Source of the DNA: Anaerolineae bacterium
GTDB taxonomy: Bacteria > Chloroflexota > Anaerolineae > Promineifilales > Promineifilaceae
NCBI GenBank assembly: GCA_020848035.1
Contig: JADLAX010000035.1
Span: forward strand, 1-64,000
Direction of reading: 5' to 3'
Length of the DNA: 64,000 nt
Shown: positions 42,123 through 50,712 of the stretch, piece by piece
Numbering within the stretch: the first letter of the stretch is position 1
Layout of the letters: every line of letters begins with the position of its first letter
Position numbers and translations under genes: made by a program
The notes under the pieces: model-generated
Database searches by the model: none
What the model saw: only the letters and a program-made list of their open reading frames with translations
What the model was told of the DNA's origin: nothing

Positions 42123-43028
42123 ATGACCCATTCCGACACGCCCCCCGTCTGCGATTACGAGGGCTCCGACTACCGCACCCGCTTCTGGGAAGGCCAGGGC
42201 CGCAACTACGAAGACCAGGTAGAACGCATTGCCCTGCGTCGCCTTATGCCGCCCACGGGCGGCACCCTCATCGAAATTGGCGCTGGATTTGGCCGCCTGG
42301 CCGATGAATACCTGGGCTACCAAAAAGTGGTCCTGTTTGATTACTCGCGTTCGCTGCTGCGCGAAGCCCAGGCGCATTGGGGCGACGATCCCCGCTTCAT
42401 TTACGTGGCGGGCAACTGGTACCAGATGCCGTTTGTGGCGGGTCTGTTCGACACGATGGTCCAGATTCGTACCCTGCACCATGCCGCCGATGCGCCCGCA
42501 TTGTTTCAGCAGCTGGCCCGCATTGCCCGACCTAACGGCCGTTACATCCTCGAATTTGCCAACAAGCAGAACCTTAAAGCGATTTTGCGCTACGCGCTGC
42601 GGCGGCAGGATTGGTCCCCCTTTGCCCCCGAGCCGGTGGAGTTTGTCGCCCTCAACTTTGACTTTCACCCGCGCTGGATTCGCCAGGAGCTGACCAAAGC
42701 CCACTTCACGCCGGGGCGTATGCTTACCGTATCGCATTACCGCATTGGCCCGGTGAAAAAGGTGGTGCCGACGGGTTTGCTGGTGGGGCTGGATTCGCTG
42801 GCGCAGCACACGGGCAACTGGTGGCAGCTCAGCCCCAGCGTGTTTGTTGATGTGGCGCATCCTCGTGGCGGTCAAACATCTGCTCCCCACACCTTTTTTG
42901 CCTGCCCCCACTGCCAGACCCCTCTGCCCGAACCTGTCAACGATCGCCTGATTTGCTCCAACGCGCAGTGCCAGCGCCAGTGGCAAATCAGCGACGGACT
43001 CTACGATTTCAAAGAGCCAGTGTCCTAA
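42123..43028 (+). CDS. SAM-dependent methyltransferase with C-terminal zinc ribbon
   Basis: This 301-residue protein has a class I methyltransferase core (motif I LIEIGAGFGRLADEYLG about 42-58; acidic VVLFDYSRSLL; FDTMVQIRTLHHA) and a C-terminal segment with C-x2-C pairs (FACPHCQ, CSNAQCQ), like the Trm112 or YbaR zinc ribbon sometimes fused to methyltransferases. The substrate is unknown. ATG 42123 lies 13 bases after the upstream gene; no strong ribosome-binding site is seen. Confidence 0.83.
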   Translation: MTHSDTPPVCDYEGSDYRTRFWEGQGRNYEDQVERIALRRLMPPTGGTLIEIGAGFGRLADEYLGYQKVVLFDYSRSLLREAQAHWGDDPRFIYVAGNWYQMPFVAGLFDTMVQIRTLHHAADAPALFQQLARIARPNGRYILEFANKQNLKAILRYALRRQDWSPFAPEPVEFVALNFDFHPRWIRQELTKAHFTPGRMLTVSHYRIGPVKKVVPTGLLVGLDSLAQHTGNWWQLSPSVFVDVAHPRGGQTSAPHTFFACPHCQTPLPEPVNDRLICSNAQCQRQWQISDGLYDFKEPVS

Positions 43029-43223
43029 ATTCCTCACGTCAATGATGGTGCTGAGCGGCCGTTGCGCTTGTTATTCTCTTGCCTCCGCAAAGGGTTGGCT
43101 GAATCGGTACCCAGTTGACAAAATCTAGTACAATAAACAGCAGATTTTGACAGTGGTTGCAGCCAAATGCGCCGAATTTGTCTTTGCCGTAAAACATTAA
43201 CGCACCATCAAAAGAGAATAACA

Positions 43224-43652
43224 ATGAAACAAAGATGCAAACAAGCTGACGGTCAAGGATTAGTGGAATATGCCCTCATTTTGGTTCTGGTAGCGGTGGT
43301 GGTGATTGCCATCCTCACCATTCTAGGACCCCAGGTGGGCAACGTGTTCAGCCGCGTGGTGGATGGCCTGAGCGTGAGCAGTTCCAGCGGCGGCGGCGGT
43401 GGTGGCGGTGGATCCACCGCTACCGTGACCTCGGTGGGGGCTTTGCGCGGCGGTAACGATGTTGGGGTGAATATTACCGTTTCGGCCAGCACCAACGTGA
43501 CGGCAACAGATTCGCAAAGCGGGCAATCGGTGAGCACCAACTGTAACACTTCGTGCAGCGTGACGTTAACGGCCGTTGGCCCCAATGCGGGTACGGTTAC
43601 GGTAACCGCGGATGGGGGCAGCAGCATGTCGGACAGTTATCCGGCGCAGTAG
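43224..43652 (+). CDS. Flp-type pilin with Gly linker and extra beta domain
   Basis: This 142-residue protein begins with a Flp prepilin signature: GQGLVEYALILVLVAVVVI, cleavage expected after a Gly with Glu at +5. After a normal pilin stem of about 50 residues comes a run of eight glycines, then a Ser/Thr/Val-rich domain of about 75 residues with two cysteines (NCNTSC) and an Ig-like look. Flp pilins are usually 50-65 residues, so this is an extended form, perhaps carrying a displayed domain. ATG 43224 is chosen so that the basic leader is short. No tad assembly genes are in the window. Confidence 0.75.
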   Translation: MKQRCKQADGQGLVEYALILVLVAVVVIAILTILGPQVGNVFSRVVDGLSVSSSSGGGGGGGGSTATVTSVGALRGGNDVGVNITVSASTNVTATDSQSGQSVSTNCNTSCSVTLTAVGPNAGTVTVTADGGSSMSDSYPAQ

Positions 43653-43714
43653 GCAAACCCACACTGGTTTTGTTTACATAACATCAGTCGCGGAAGTTTT
43701 TTGGGAGCAAGCCA

Positions 43715-43900
43715 ATGTACAACGTGCAAAAACAGCGCGGCCAGGGGTTGGTGGAATACGCCCTCATTTTGGTTTTGGTCGCCATCATCGTGATCGGAAT
43801 ATTGACCTTGCTGGGGCCGCAAATCGGCAACATTTTTAGCCGTTTGCTGGAGCCGTCTTACTGCGGCGGCTGCATTTGTGGCACATCCATCTGCAACTAA
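43715..43900 (+). CDS. Flp-type pilin with Cys-rich tail
   Basis: This 61-residue protein has a leader MYNVQKQRGQGLVEYALILV that aligns with the preceding pilin, the same stem (LGPQIGNIFSRLLEPS) and a short tail with four cysteines (CGGCICGTSIC). GGGAGC gives a ribosome-binding site. It is probably co-expressed with the gene upstream as a major/minor pilin pair. Confidence 0.82.
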   Translation: MYNVQKQRGQGLVEYALILVLVAIIVIGILTLLGPQIGNIFSRLLEPSYCGGCICGTSICN

Positions 43901-43981
43901 ACGAGATTGAACCAGACACCCTACAGGCAGCGATCCTGAGGAAAGTTGTCACAATCCTCCTTCCCTCGGTAAACTTGCCGC

Positions 43982-45757
43982 ATGAATCGAATCCGCACTA
44001 TTTTGTTATGTCTACTTCTTTTTGGGCTGTTGGCTGTCGTCCCGCAAAAAAGCAGCGCGGCACCGGCCCTTTTGCCCGCTCAAGCACCCGTTGATTATCG
44101 TTTTGGCGTCATTGAAAGCTACCAAAATCCAGCCGAGGCCAACGCCCTGGGCGCGGCCTGGACGCGGGTGCGCTTCCAATGGGCCGAGGTGCAGGTGGGT
44201 GGCCCCGGCACCTGGACCCCCAGCGTCAGCGAGGGCCAGATCAACGGCGAGATTGGCGCCGGGCGCACGGTGGTTGGCCTGCTCATCGGCATTCCCGATT
44301 GGGCGCGTGAGGGCGGGTTGCCGCGTGGCCTCAACTTGCCGCACACGGACCCGAACAACACCTGGGCCAACTTTGTGCGGGAGGCGGTGGGGCGGTACAA
44401 CGGCCGTATCAACCATTGGATCATCTGGAATGAACCGGATGTCAACGATCCCAACGCCCCCGGCCACACCTGGGATGGCTCTGTGCAGGACTTTTTCCAG
44501 CTTCAGCGCACCGCCTACCTGGCAGCCAAGGAAGTCAATCCCAACGCCACCATCCACCTGGGCGCGTTTACCCACTTCTGGAATCCCAACTACATTTATG
44601 AATTTCTAGACGTCGTTGTGGCCGATCCTGCCGCGGCTGGCAACAACTACTATTTTGATGCCCTCACAGCCCATCTCTACTTTCAGCCGGACTCCATTTA
44701 CAACATCATCCAGCAATTTTACGGCGCGGTGGGCAGCCGGGGCATCCCCTGGAAGCCGGTCTGGCTGATAGAAACCAACGCCCCGCCGATTGATGACCCC
44801 GCCTGGCCGGTGTCTAACTTTACCTTTCGGGTGTCGCAGCAGGAGCAGGCGGCATTTGTTCCCCAGGCATTGGCCGTCGGGCTGGCCGCCGGGGCGCAGC
44901 GTATTGCCGTTTACAAAATGCAGGACACGGCCGATGACGTGGCCGCCAACCCCGAACCGTTTGGCCTGCTGCGCATGGATGGTTCGCGTCGTCCGGCCTT
45001 TACCACCTACCAGGTGGCCGTGCAGTACCTGGCCGGGATGCAGGGCGTGCGGCGCGAAGAATGGGGTCACTGGGGGCAAATCCGGCTGGACCAGGGCACC
45101 CAGGCCACCACGGTGCTGTTCTCGCGCCTGCCTGCGCCGCAAACGGTGGAGGTGGTGGCGGAGGCAAGTACGGCCGTCCTCGTCGACATGTGGGGCAGCC
45201 GTCGTTCAATCTCGGCCAGCAATAGCGTGTTTACCGTGGAGCTGCCTGGCGCGATTTGCGCCCAGACGGCCGGGGATTTTTGCATGATCGGCGGCCCGGT
45301 TTATTACCTGGTGCAGTCGCTGGATGGCGGTTCAGTCGCTGCGCCGCCGCCCGTCAGCGGCCCGCCTGCGGTAGACAATCCACCGACCGCTACGGCGACA
45401 ATCGACCCGAATGCGCCAACCAACACGCCAGCCCCGACCATCGCGCCAACGGAAACACCCACGCCTGAAGCTTCCCCGACGCCACGCAATACCGCCACGC
45501 CGCGCCCGTCGCGCACGCCAACGGCTACGGCAACGGCCGTTCCCACCGACACACCCTCACCGACAGCCACAGCAACAGCCGTCCCCGCCACCGAAGTGGC
45601 CGCATTACCGCCAACGGCCGTTCCCACCCAAGACGCTCCCACCGCAGCCGCCACCGAATCGGGTGGCAATCTGTCGCTCATCGTGCTGGGTGGGGCGGGG
45701 TTGCTGGCCCTGGGCATTGGCGGTTGGTGGTGGAACGGCCGTCGCCAAAGTGAGTAG
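43982..45757 (+). CDS. Secreted, membrane-anchored clan GH-A glycosidase-like protein
   Basis: This 591-residue protein has a signal peptide (MNRIRTILLCLLLFGLLAVV), then a TIM-barrel glycosidase domain (about 40-370) with the acid/base motif WNEPD (Glu about 151) and a nucleophile candidate in LIETNAP (Glu about 264). A beta domain follows, then a Thr/Pro-rich linker and a C-terminal membrane anchor (LIVLGGAGLLALGIGGWWW) with basic tail. It resembles GH39/GH5-like clan A enzymes; the substrate cannot be told. The stop codon TAG lies in the hairpin repeat at 45754-45806. Confidence 0.78.
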   Translation: MNRIRTILLCLLLFGLLAVVPQKSSAAPALLPAQAPVDYRFGVIESYQNPAEANALGAAWTRVRFQWAEVQVGGPGTWTPSVSEGQINGEIGAGRTVVGLLIGIPDWAREGGLPRGLNLPHTDPNNTWANFVREAVGRYNGRINHWIIWNEPDVNDPNAPGHTWDGSVQDFFQLQRTAYLAAKEVNPNATIHLGAFTHFWNPNYIYEFLDVVVADPAAAGNNYYFDALTAHLYFQPDSIYNIIQQFYGAVGSRGIPWKPVWLIETNAPPIDDPAWPVSNFTFRVSQQEQAAFVPQALAVGLAAGAQRIAVYKMQDTADDVAANPEPFGLLRMDGSRRPAFTTYQVAVQYLAGMQGVRREEWGHWGQIRLDQGTQATTVLFSRLPAPQTVEVVAEASTAVLVDMWGSRRSISASNSVFTVELPGAICAQTAGDFCMIGGPVYYLVQSLDGGSVAAPPPVSGPPAVDNPPTATATIDPNAPTNTPAPTIAPTETPTPEASPTPRNTATPRPSRTPTATATAVPTDTPSPTATATAVPATEVAALPPTAVPTQDAPTAAATESGGNLSLIVLGGAGLLALGIGGWWWNGRRQSE

Positions 45758-45806
45758 CCGCGGTTTCTTACCGCGTTTCCGTGGCGCGGAAAGAATCCGC
45801 GGCTAC
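45754..45806. repeat. GTAGCCGCGG hairpin repeat, copy 2
   Basis: Its 22-base arms differ at two positions from perfect complementarity and match the arms at 3750-3800. The TAG stop of the glycosidase gene is bases two to four of the repeat. Confidence 0.8.
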
Positions 45807-45818
45807 GAGGGGAAAATT

Positions 45819-47108
45819 TTGAAGAAATTTATCCTAATCGCAAATTTGATTATTTTTGCCTGGGCACTTCCGGCCCAGGCGCAAAACAACATCACCGTCA
45901 CGCGCAACGAGGCGCTGGTGGATTTTCCGCGCTCGGTGACGTTCCAGCTGGATCTGGCCGACGCCAGCGATGTGGCCAGCGTGAGCCTGGTGTATGAGGT
46001 GGACCGCTCGGGCTGTTTGGAGGCAAATACGGCCGTTCCCGTCGAGCTCAACGGCAATCAGGCCGAATGGACCTGGGAAATGGTCCGCTCCGGTAATCCG
46101 CCGCCAGGGGCGACGCTGCGCTGGGCGTGGCAAATCACCGACCGCAGCGGCAATGTCACCACCACCGACGAACAAAGCCACACCTTTGTCGATGATCGCT
46201 TTGACTGGCAAACCGTTTCGGTGCCTAACATCCGCCTGCATTGGTACGAGGGGGATGACGTGGGGCCGATTTTGCTGGAAGCGGCCGTTGCCGGGCTGGA
46301 CCAGCTGCAAAATGAGATGGGCATCACACTGGACAGCGAAGTGCAGCTCTTCATCTACGGCGAGTCGGACGATATGCGCGATGCCGTGCTCTACATCCAG
46401 GAGTGGGCCGGTGGCGTGGCTTTTAGCGACTACAACATCATCCTCATCGGCGTGCCGCCGCGCATTGCCGAAAGCTGGGGTGTGCCCACCGTGCGCCACG
46501 AGCTGGCCCACCTGGTGATCGGCCAGTTTGGCCGCAGCTGCGTGGGCGGCAGCCGCCCCACCTGGCTGGATGAAGGGCTGGCAGTTTATGCCGAGGGTGA
46601 GCCAAGCGAATCAATTCAGGCCGACATTGACAACGCCATCAAAAACAACAGCTTTGAGCCAGTGCGCAGCCTGAGCGGCGCGTTTTCGGCGCACGGACCC
46701 GAGGCGGGCATTGCCTACAGCCAGAGTTACAGCGTGGTGAAGTTTTTGCTGGACACGTACGGCCAGGCGCAGATGCAGGAATTGATTCTCACCCTGGCCG
46801 AAGGCACCGGCTACGACGCGGCGCTGGAGGCGGTTTACGGCTTCAACGTGGATGGGCTGGAGCAGGTCTGGCGGCAAAGTTTGGGCCTGCCCCTGCGCGA
46901 CATTCCCCCGACGCCAACGGCCGTTTCCGCCCAGGCCATCCCCACCATCGAACCGTTTGGCGTGCCCGAATCTGTGCCCACGGAACCGGCGGCGGCAGCA
47001 ACGGCCGTACCGCCAACCACCGCGGATCCAGGCAGCGGCATTTGCAACCTCTCCGCCTTCCCGCTGCTGCTGGTTGGCTTTGGCGTGGTCCTGCGGAGGC
47101 GCAAATGA
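45819..47108 (+). CDS. Secreted gluzincin metallopeptidase-like protein with C-terminal anchor
   Basis: The 429-residue reading starts at TTG 45819 behind GAGGGG, giving a clean signal peptide (KKFILIANLIIFAWALPAQA). The metallopeptidase motif HELAH is at 227-231, with the third ligand Glu at about 252 in WLDEGLAVYAEG, as in M1/peptidase-MA type enzymes. A Pro/Thr/Ala linker leads to a hydrophobic C-terminus (LSAFPLLLVGFGVVL) ending RRRK. The last codons overlap the next gene in ATGA. The substrate is unknown; placement beside a peptide-binding lipoprotein suggests extracellular protein use. Confidence 0.78.
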   Translation: MKKFILIANLIIFAWALPAQAQNNITVTRNEALVDFPRSVTFQLDLADASDVASVSLVYEVDRSGCLEANTAVPVELNGNQAEWTWEMVRSGNPPPGATLRWAWQITDRSGNVTTTDEQSHTFVDDRFDWQTVSVPNIRLHWYEGDDVGPILLEAAVAGLDQLQNEMGITLDSEVQLFIYGESDDMRDAVLYIQEWAGGVAFSDYNIILIGVPPRIAESWGVPTVRHELAHLVIGQFGRSCVGGSRPTWLDEGLAVYAEGEPSESIQADIDNAIKNNSFEPVRSLSGAFSAHGPEAGIAYSQSYSVVKFLLDTYGQAQMQELILTLAEGTGYDAALEAVYGFNVDGLEQVWRQSLGLPLRDIPPTPTAVSAQAIPTIEPFGVPESVPTEPAAAATAVPPTTADPGSGICNLSAFPLLLVGFGVVLRRRK

Positions 47109-48769
47109 ACCGTCACCGGAAAAAAATCAAAGATTACGCAGATTTAAAAGATTTTTTTATCTGCGCAATCTGCGCAATCTTTGATAAAAAAGTTTTCCTG
47201 ATAGCTATTTCGCTGTTACTGGTTGGTTGCCAACTCGCTACCCGTGCCTCGCAGCTGCTGCAAACTCAGGCGGACATTGACCGGGAGGATGCGATTTTTC
47301 TGCTGGGTGGGCAGCCGCGCACGCTGGACCCGGCCAAAACGATTGGCGGTCCCGATGGCCCGCTGGGGCTTATCTTTTCCGGGCTGGTGATGCTGGACGC
47401 GGACTTGCAGATTCAGCCAGAGCTGGCCGCTGGCTGGGAGGTGAGTGAGGACGGCCGTACCTACACCTTCTACCTGCGCAAAAATGTGCTGTTTCATGAT
47501 GGACGGCCGTTTACCGCCCAAGACGTCATCTTCAGCTGGGAACGCGCCGCCAACCCGGCCATTGGCTCTGACACCGTGCAAACCTACCTGGGCGACATCG
47601 TGGGCATCCAGGCGGTGATCGACGGCCAGGCAGAGCAAATCAGCGGCCTGCGGGCGATTGACGACTACACGCTGGAGGTGCAGCTCACCGCCCCGGTGGT
47701 CTACTTTTTGCAGAAGCTGGCCTACCCGGTCGCCTTTGTGGTGGATCGCGAGAATGTGGACATGCCCAGCTGGGAATATGCGCCCAACGGCACTGGTCCC
47801 TTCCGCCTGCAAAGCTGGGTGGACGATGAGGAGATCATCCTGGTGCGTAACGACAGCTACTACCTGGAACCGGCCCGCGTGCGCCACATCATGTACGATT
47901 TGGGGCCGGGGCTGCCGCTGGCGCTCTACGAGGAGGGCCAGATTGACCTGGTTGGCGTCGGCGGAGCCAATCTGGACCGCGTCGAGGACCCCAACAACGC
48001 GCTGCACGATCAGCTCCAGCTGGGCGTCAGCCTGTGCACCACGACGATTGGTCTGAACACGCAAACCGCCCCGTTTGACGACGTGCGGGTGCGCCAGGCG
48101 TTTAACTACGCCCTGGACAAAGAACTGCTGATCGACACCTTTTCCGGCGGCGACGCGCTGGTGGCGAGCGGTGCCCTGCCGCCCGGCATGCCCGGCTACA
48201 CGGCCGATGCCAATCGCGGCTACCCCTTCGACCCCGCTAAGGCTAACCAGCTTTTGGACGAGGCGGGCTACACCGACCGGGCTACCTTCCCGCTGCTGAC
48301 CTTTACCACCTCTGGTTATGGCGATGTGGGCGGGTATGAAACGGCCGTTATCTCTCTCTGGCAAGATGTGTTAGGTGTTACCATTCAGCCCGTGGTGATT
48401 GACCCGTTCATTTACTACGACGAGCTGTACGCGGGCAACACGGGCCATATTTTCAGCGGCGGCTGGTGTGCCGACTACCCCGACCCGCAAAATTTCCTCG
48501 ACATTTTGTACCACAGCGGCTCGCGGCAAAATAACGGCCGTTATGTCAACCCGGCGGTGGATGCGCTGCTGGAGCAGGCCCGCATTGAGGCAGATGTGGC
48601 CACCCGCCTGGCGCTCTACGCCGACATTGAGCACCGCATCGTCGCCGACGCGCCGGTGGTGTTTATCAGCCACAGCCTGCAAGCCGCCCTCGTCAGCCCG
48701 GATTTGGACGGATACACCCTGACCCCGATGGGTGTGCGCCAGTGGCACCGCGTGGCGGTGAATCGGTAA
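47105..48769 (+). CDS. Peptide/oligopeptide ABC-type substrate-binding lipoprotein
   Basis: This protein of about 554 residues belongs to SBP family 5 (OppA/DppA-like): GGQPRTLDPAK, GLVMLDADLQIQPELAAGWE, WAYAPNGTGPF-like (WEYAPNGTGPF) and the ALDKELLI segment are typical. ATG 47105 overlaps the metallopeptidase stop, so it is co-translated. The N-terminus is odd: about 22 residues encoded by a GCAGATT-type repeat precede an otherwise normal lipoprotein signal (KKVFLIAISLLLVGC). No permease or ATPase genes follow, so it must use a transporter encoded elsewhere. The stop codon is in a CGGTAAACGG repeat word. Confidence 0.85.
   Translation: MNRHRKKIKDYADLKDFFICAICAIFDKKVFLIAISLLLVGCQLATRASQLLQTQADIDREDAIFLLGGQPRTLDPAKTIGGPDGPLGLIFSGLVMLDADLQIQPELAAGWEVSEDGRTYTFYLRKNVLFHDGRPFTAQDVIFSWERAANPAIGSDTVQTYLGDIVGIQAVIDGQAEQISGLRAIDDYTLEVQLTAPVVYFLQKLAYPVAFVVDRENVDMPSWEYAPNGTGPFRLQSWVDDEEIILVRNDSYYLEPARVRHIMYDLGPGLPLALYEEGQIDLVGVGGANLDRVEDPNNALHDQLQLGVSLCTTTIGLNTQTAPFDDVRVRQAFNYALDKELLIDTFSGGDALVASGALPPGMPGYTADANRGYPFDPAKANQLLDEAGYTDRATFPLLTFTTSGYGDVGGYETAVISLWQDVLGVTIQPVVIDPFIYYDELYAGNTGHIFSGGWCADYPDPQNFLDILYHSGSRQNNGRYVNPAVDALLEQARIEADVATRLALYADIEHRIVADAPVVFISHSLQAALVSPDLDGYTLTPMGVRQWHRVAVNR
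47116..47186. repeat. GCAGATT/ATCTGCGC repeat at the start of the SBP gene
   Basis: AAATCAAAGATTACGCAGAT is nearly complementary to ATCTGCGCAATCTTTGAT, with an AAAAGATTTTTTTA centre. It is read in frame as KIKDYADLKDFFICAICAIF. Confidence 0.75.
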
Positions 48770-48852
48770 ACGGTAATCGGTCCGGTAGGGGCGAGGCGGT
48801 TGGCCTCGATCACCCGAAAAACTGGATGCCTCTCCCTCCAACCGCCTCGCCC
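48766..48852. repeat. CGGTAAACGGTAATCGG words and GGGCGAGGCGGTTGG hairpin
   Basis: The SBP stop codon is the TAA in AATCGGTAAACGG. A few bases later GGGCGAGGCGGTTGG (48789-48803) is perfectly complementary to CCAACCGCCTCGCCC (48838-48852). Terminator function is likely. Confidence 0.7.
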
Positions 48853-49025
48853 GTGTGCCCACACCACCACGATCTGTGTTGTGCCAAGTGGGATGGTTTA
48901 CGGGCGTGTGGGCCGAGCGGTCCACACGCTGGATTCAAGAACCCTTTTTCTCCGAAAGAAAAAATGTTAGGAACGTCGCGTATTTTGCTTATTGTAAAAA
49001 ATACACTTATCAAAGGAGCGCGGTT

Positions 49026-49253
49026 ATGCAAAAATATCGTGGTGTCGGGATGATTCTACTGTTGTTGGTGTTGGTTTTGGCGGCGGCGGCGGTCTCTGTG
49101 GCCCTAGAAGAATCAGCGCCGGGGGCGGCGTCGGTCATTCGTCGGCTTGTGGTGGTGGCCGGTGCGGGCCTGGTGCTGACCCTGTGGAGCGAATGGAGCG
49201 ACAGGCGGGCACGCAAGAAGCAGGCAGCGGAGGTGAACCATGACGCGGCTTAA
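49026..49253 (+). CDS. Small membrane protein, 75 residues
   Basis: Two hydrophobic segments (MILLLLVLVLAAAAVSVAL and LVVVAGAGLVLTLWSEW) and a basic C-terminal tail. AAAGGAG gives a good ribosome-binding site for ATG 49026. It overlaps the next small membrane-protein gene by 14 bases, so the two are co-translated and may form a complex. No family is recognised. Confidence 0.65.
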   Translation: MQKYRGVGMILLLLVLVLAAAAVSVALEESAPGAASVIRRLVVVAGAGLVLTLWSEWSDRRARKKQAAEVNHDAA

Positions 49254-49536
49254 TGGTCTGGCGATTCTCTTTTTGTTTGGCAGTGCGGCCGTTGGGCTGC
49301 TGCTGCGCGGTCTCATCGCACCGGGCAATGATTCGGTGGCGGTCCTCATTGGCAGCACGCTGATGACGCTGCTGGATGTGGGCTATCGGCTGCGTAACCA
49401 GGAGTTTAACGGCCGTTCCAAATGGCTCTCCATGCAGGCGGGCGCGTTCCTGGCCTTTTTCCCGCTGTGGGGCTGGGGCCTGGCGCTGATCGTCGTGGCC
49501 GTGATTCAGCTGGTGACGGGGCAGTCGCTCTTTTAA
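49240..49536 (+). CDS. Small membrane protein, 98 residues
   Basis: About three hydrophobic segments (LAILFLFGSAAVGLLLRGL, SVAVLIGSTLMTLLDVGY, LAFFPLWGWGLALIVVAVIQ) with a short basic loop (RLRNQEFNGRSK). Not recognised. Overlaps the preceding gene by 14 bases. Confidence 0.65.
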   Translation: MTRLNGLAILFLFGSAAVGLLLRGLIAPGNDSVAVLIGSTLMTLLDVGYRLRNQEFNGRSKWLSMQAGAFLAFFPLWGWGLALIVVAVIQLVTGQSLF

Positions 49537-49539
49537 AAG

Positions 49540-49615
49540 AACTCACCGCAGAGCACGCGGAGAGCGCAGAGAAAAATAAAAACTCAGTGCCCTTTGCGCC
49601 CTCTGCGGTAAAAAA
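49540..49615. repeat. CGCAGAG-type inverted repeat block
   Basis: CACCGCAGAGCACGCGGAGA on the left faces GCCCTCTGCGGTAAAAAATG on the right. It is of the same construction as the CGCGGAT blocks. Confidence 0.7.
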
Positions 49616-49619
49616 TGAC

Positions 49620-49651
49620 AACGGCCGTTTGCCCCGGAAGCGGCCGTTTTT
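49620..49651 (+). terminator. Terminator formed by ACGGCCGT palindrome halves
   Basis: AACGGCCG (49620-49627) pairs with CGGCCGTT (about 49641-49648) across a short GC-rich loop, followed by TTTT. It uses one copy of the genome-wide palindrome and a GCGGCCGT variant as its arms. Confidence 0.65.
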
Positions 49652-49678
49652 TGTGCCTGTTCGCCCTGCGGTTACAAT
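49651..49678 (+). promoter_or_regulatory. Promoter of the TSUP gene, near-leaderless
   Basis: TTGTGC (49651-49656), 16 bases and TACAAT (49673-49678) lie nine bases before ATG 49688. There is no ribosome-binding site. Confidence 0.6.
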
Positions 49679-49687
49679 CCGCCGCTT

Positions 49688-50392
49688 ATGATTGTGACCC
49701 TGATTGTTTTCTTCGCCATTTTTGTCCAGGCGGCTTCCGGCTTTGGCCTGGCCCTCATTTCGATGCCGCTGCTGGTGGGGCTGGTGGGCATCGGCACCGC
49801 CACGCCGCTGGTGGCGCTCATCGGCATTACCGCTGAAGTTTTCCTGCTGCGCCGCTACTGGCAGGCGCTGAACTTTGCCGCAGTCAAGCGGCTGTCGCTG
49901 GCATCGGTGGTGGGTATTCCGCTGGGAGTGTACGTGCTGCGGGAGGGGGACGGCCGTTTCATCACCACCGTTTTGGGCCTGATTGTGGCCGGGTATGCGC
50001 TGTACGCCTTGTTTGGGCCACGCCTGCCAGAGCTACGCCAACCTGCCTGGGCTTACGGCTTTGGCTTCTTGGGCGGCGTGCTGAGCGGCGCGTACAACAC
50101 CAGCGGCCCGCCGGTGATCATTTACGGCACCTGCCGCCGCTGGGAACCGACCACCTTCAAGGGCAATTTGCAGGCGTATTTTTTGCTCAACAGCCTGTTT
50201 ACGCTCTCGGCACACCTGATCAGCGGCAATTTTACGGCCGTTGTCTGGCAAAACTACCTCTGGGCTGTACCGGGGGTGGCTCTGGGGCTGGTGGTGGGGA
50301 AGTGGGTAGACGGCCGTCTCAACCCCACCCAGTTCCGTAAAGGGGTGCTGGTGCTGCTGGTGCTGCTTGGGATTCGCCTCATCGTGGGGTAG
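49688..50392 (+). CDS. TSUP (TauE/SafE-type) membrane transporter
   Basis: This 234-residue protein has seven to eight helices in two homologous halves. Typical motifs are ASGFGLALISMPLL near the N-terminus and the second-half GFLGGVLSGAYNTSGPPVIIYGT. The family exports or takes up sulfonates, sulfite and similar small anions; the substrate is not evident. The start is fixed by the promoter just upstream. Confidence 0.87.
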   Translation: MIVTLIVFFAIFVQAASGFGLALISMPLLVGLVGIGTATPLVALIGITAEVFLLRRYWQALNFAAVKRLSLASVVGIPLGVYVLREGDGRFITTVLGLIVAGYALYALFGPRLPELRQPAWAYGFGFLGGVLSGAYNTSGPPVIIYGTCRRWEPTTFKGNLQAYFLLNSLFTLSAHLISGNFTAVVWQNYLWAVPGVALGLVVGKWVDGRLNPTQFRKGVLVLLVLLGIRLIVG

Positions 50393-50440
50393 GCTGCAAG
50401 AGATACTCAGCCGGGCCATAAAGTTACATGGGGTCTGGCG

Positions 50441-50491
50441 TGAAACGTGAAACGTGAAACGTGATGGCCCTCTGGTCACGTTTCACGCTTC
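50441..50491. repeat. GTGAAAC quasi-tandem hairpin, copy 1
   Basis: Three to four GTGAAAC units, ending GTGAAACGTGA, face TCACGTTTCAC: an 11-bp perfect stem with an 11-base loop. The same words form a hairpin at 52288. Confidence 0.8.
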
Positions 50492-50540
50492 ACGGGCTGT
50501 AAACCCCCAGAATTCCCAAAGAGCCGTTACATTTCATTTG

Positions 50541-50616
50541 GTGGCAAGTTGTATGTGGCAGTTGGCAAGCTTTTTGGCAAAAATCACCTGCAACCTGCAA
50601 CCTGCAACTTGCCACC
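50541..50616. repeat. CCTGCAA quasi-tandem repeat with GTGGCAAGTTG inverted flank
   Basis: CCTGCAACCTGCAACCTGCA (three tandem heptamers) followed by ACTTGCCAC faces an upstream GTGGCAAGTTGTATGTGGCA arm. Confidence 0.7.
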
Positions 50617-50673
50617 AGATTGCAAAATGTCAGCTTAAAACTTCCACCGTATCTAACTCATGCCCTACCAATC

Positions 50674-50702
50674 TTGTGTAAAAAATGAGAACTGTTTACA
50701 CT
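50674..50702 (+). promoter_or_regulatory. Promoter of the gene at 50713, near-leaderless
   Basis: TTGTGT (50674-50679), 17 bases and TACACT (50697-50702) lie 10 bases before ATG 50713, leaving a leader of about three bases. Confidence 0.6.
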
Positions 50703-50712
50703 ATCGCCCTAT

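Larger units (their letters stand above)
50393..50712. other. Repeat-filled spacer downstream of the TSUP gene
   Basis: It holds two different quasi-tandem hairpin blocks and the promoter of the next gene. No ORF is credible. Confidence 0.6.

Noticed and set aside
50441-50491. GTGAAAC runs considered as parS sites
   Set aside because: They are quasi-tandem half-sites in one orientation inside a hairpin repeat, not the 16-base parS dyad.
50541-50616. Tandem CCTGCAA units considered as a CRISPR-like array
   Set aside because: Seven-base units without spacers, folded as an inverted repeat; no cas genes in the window.
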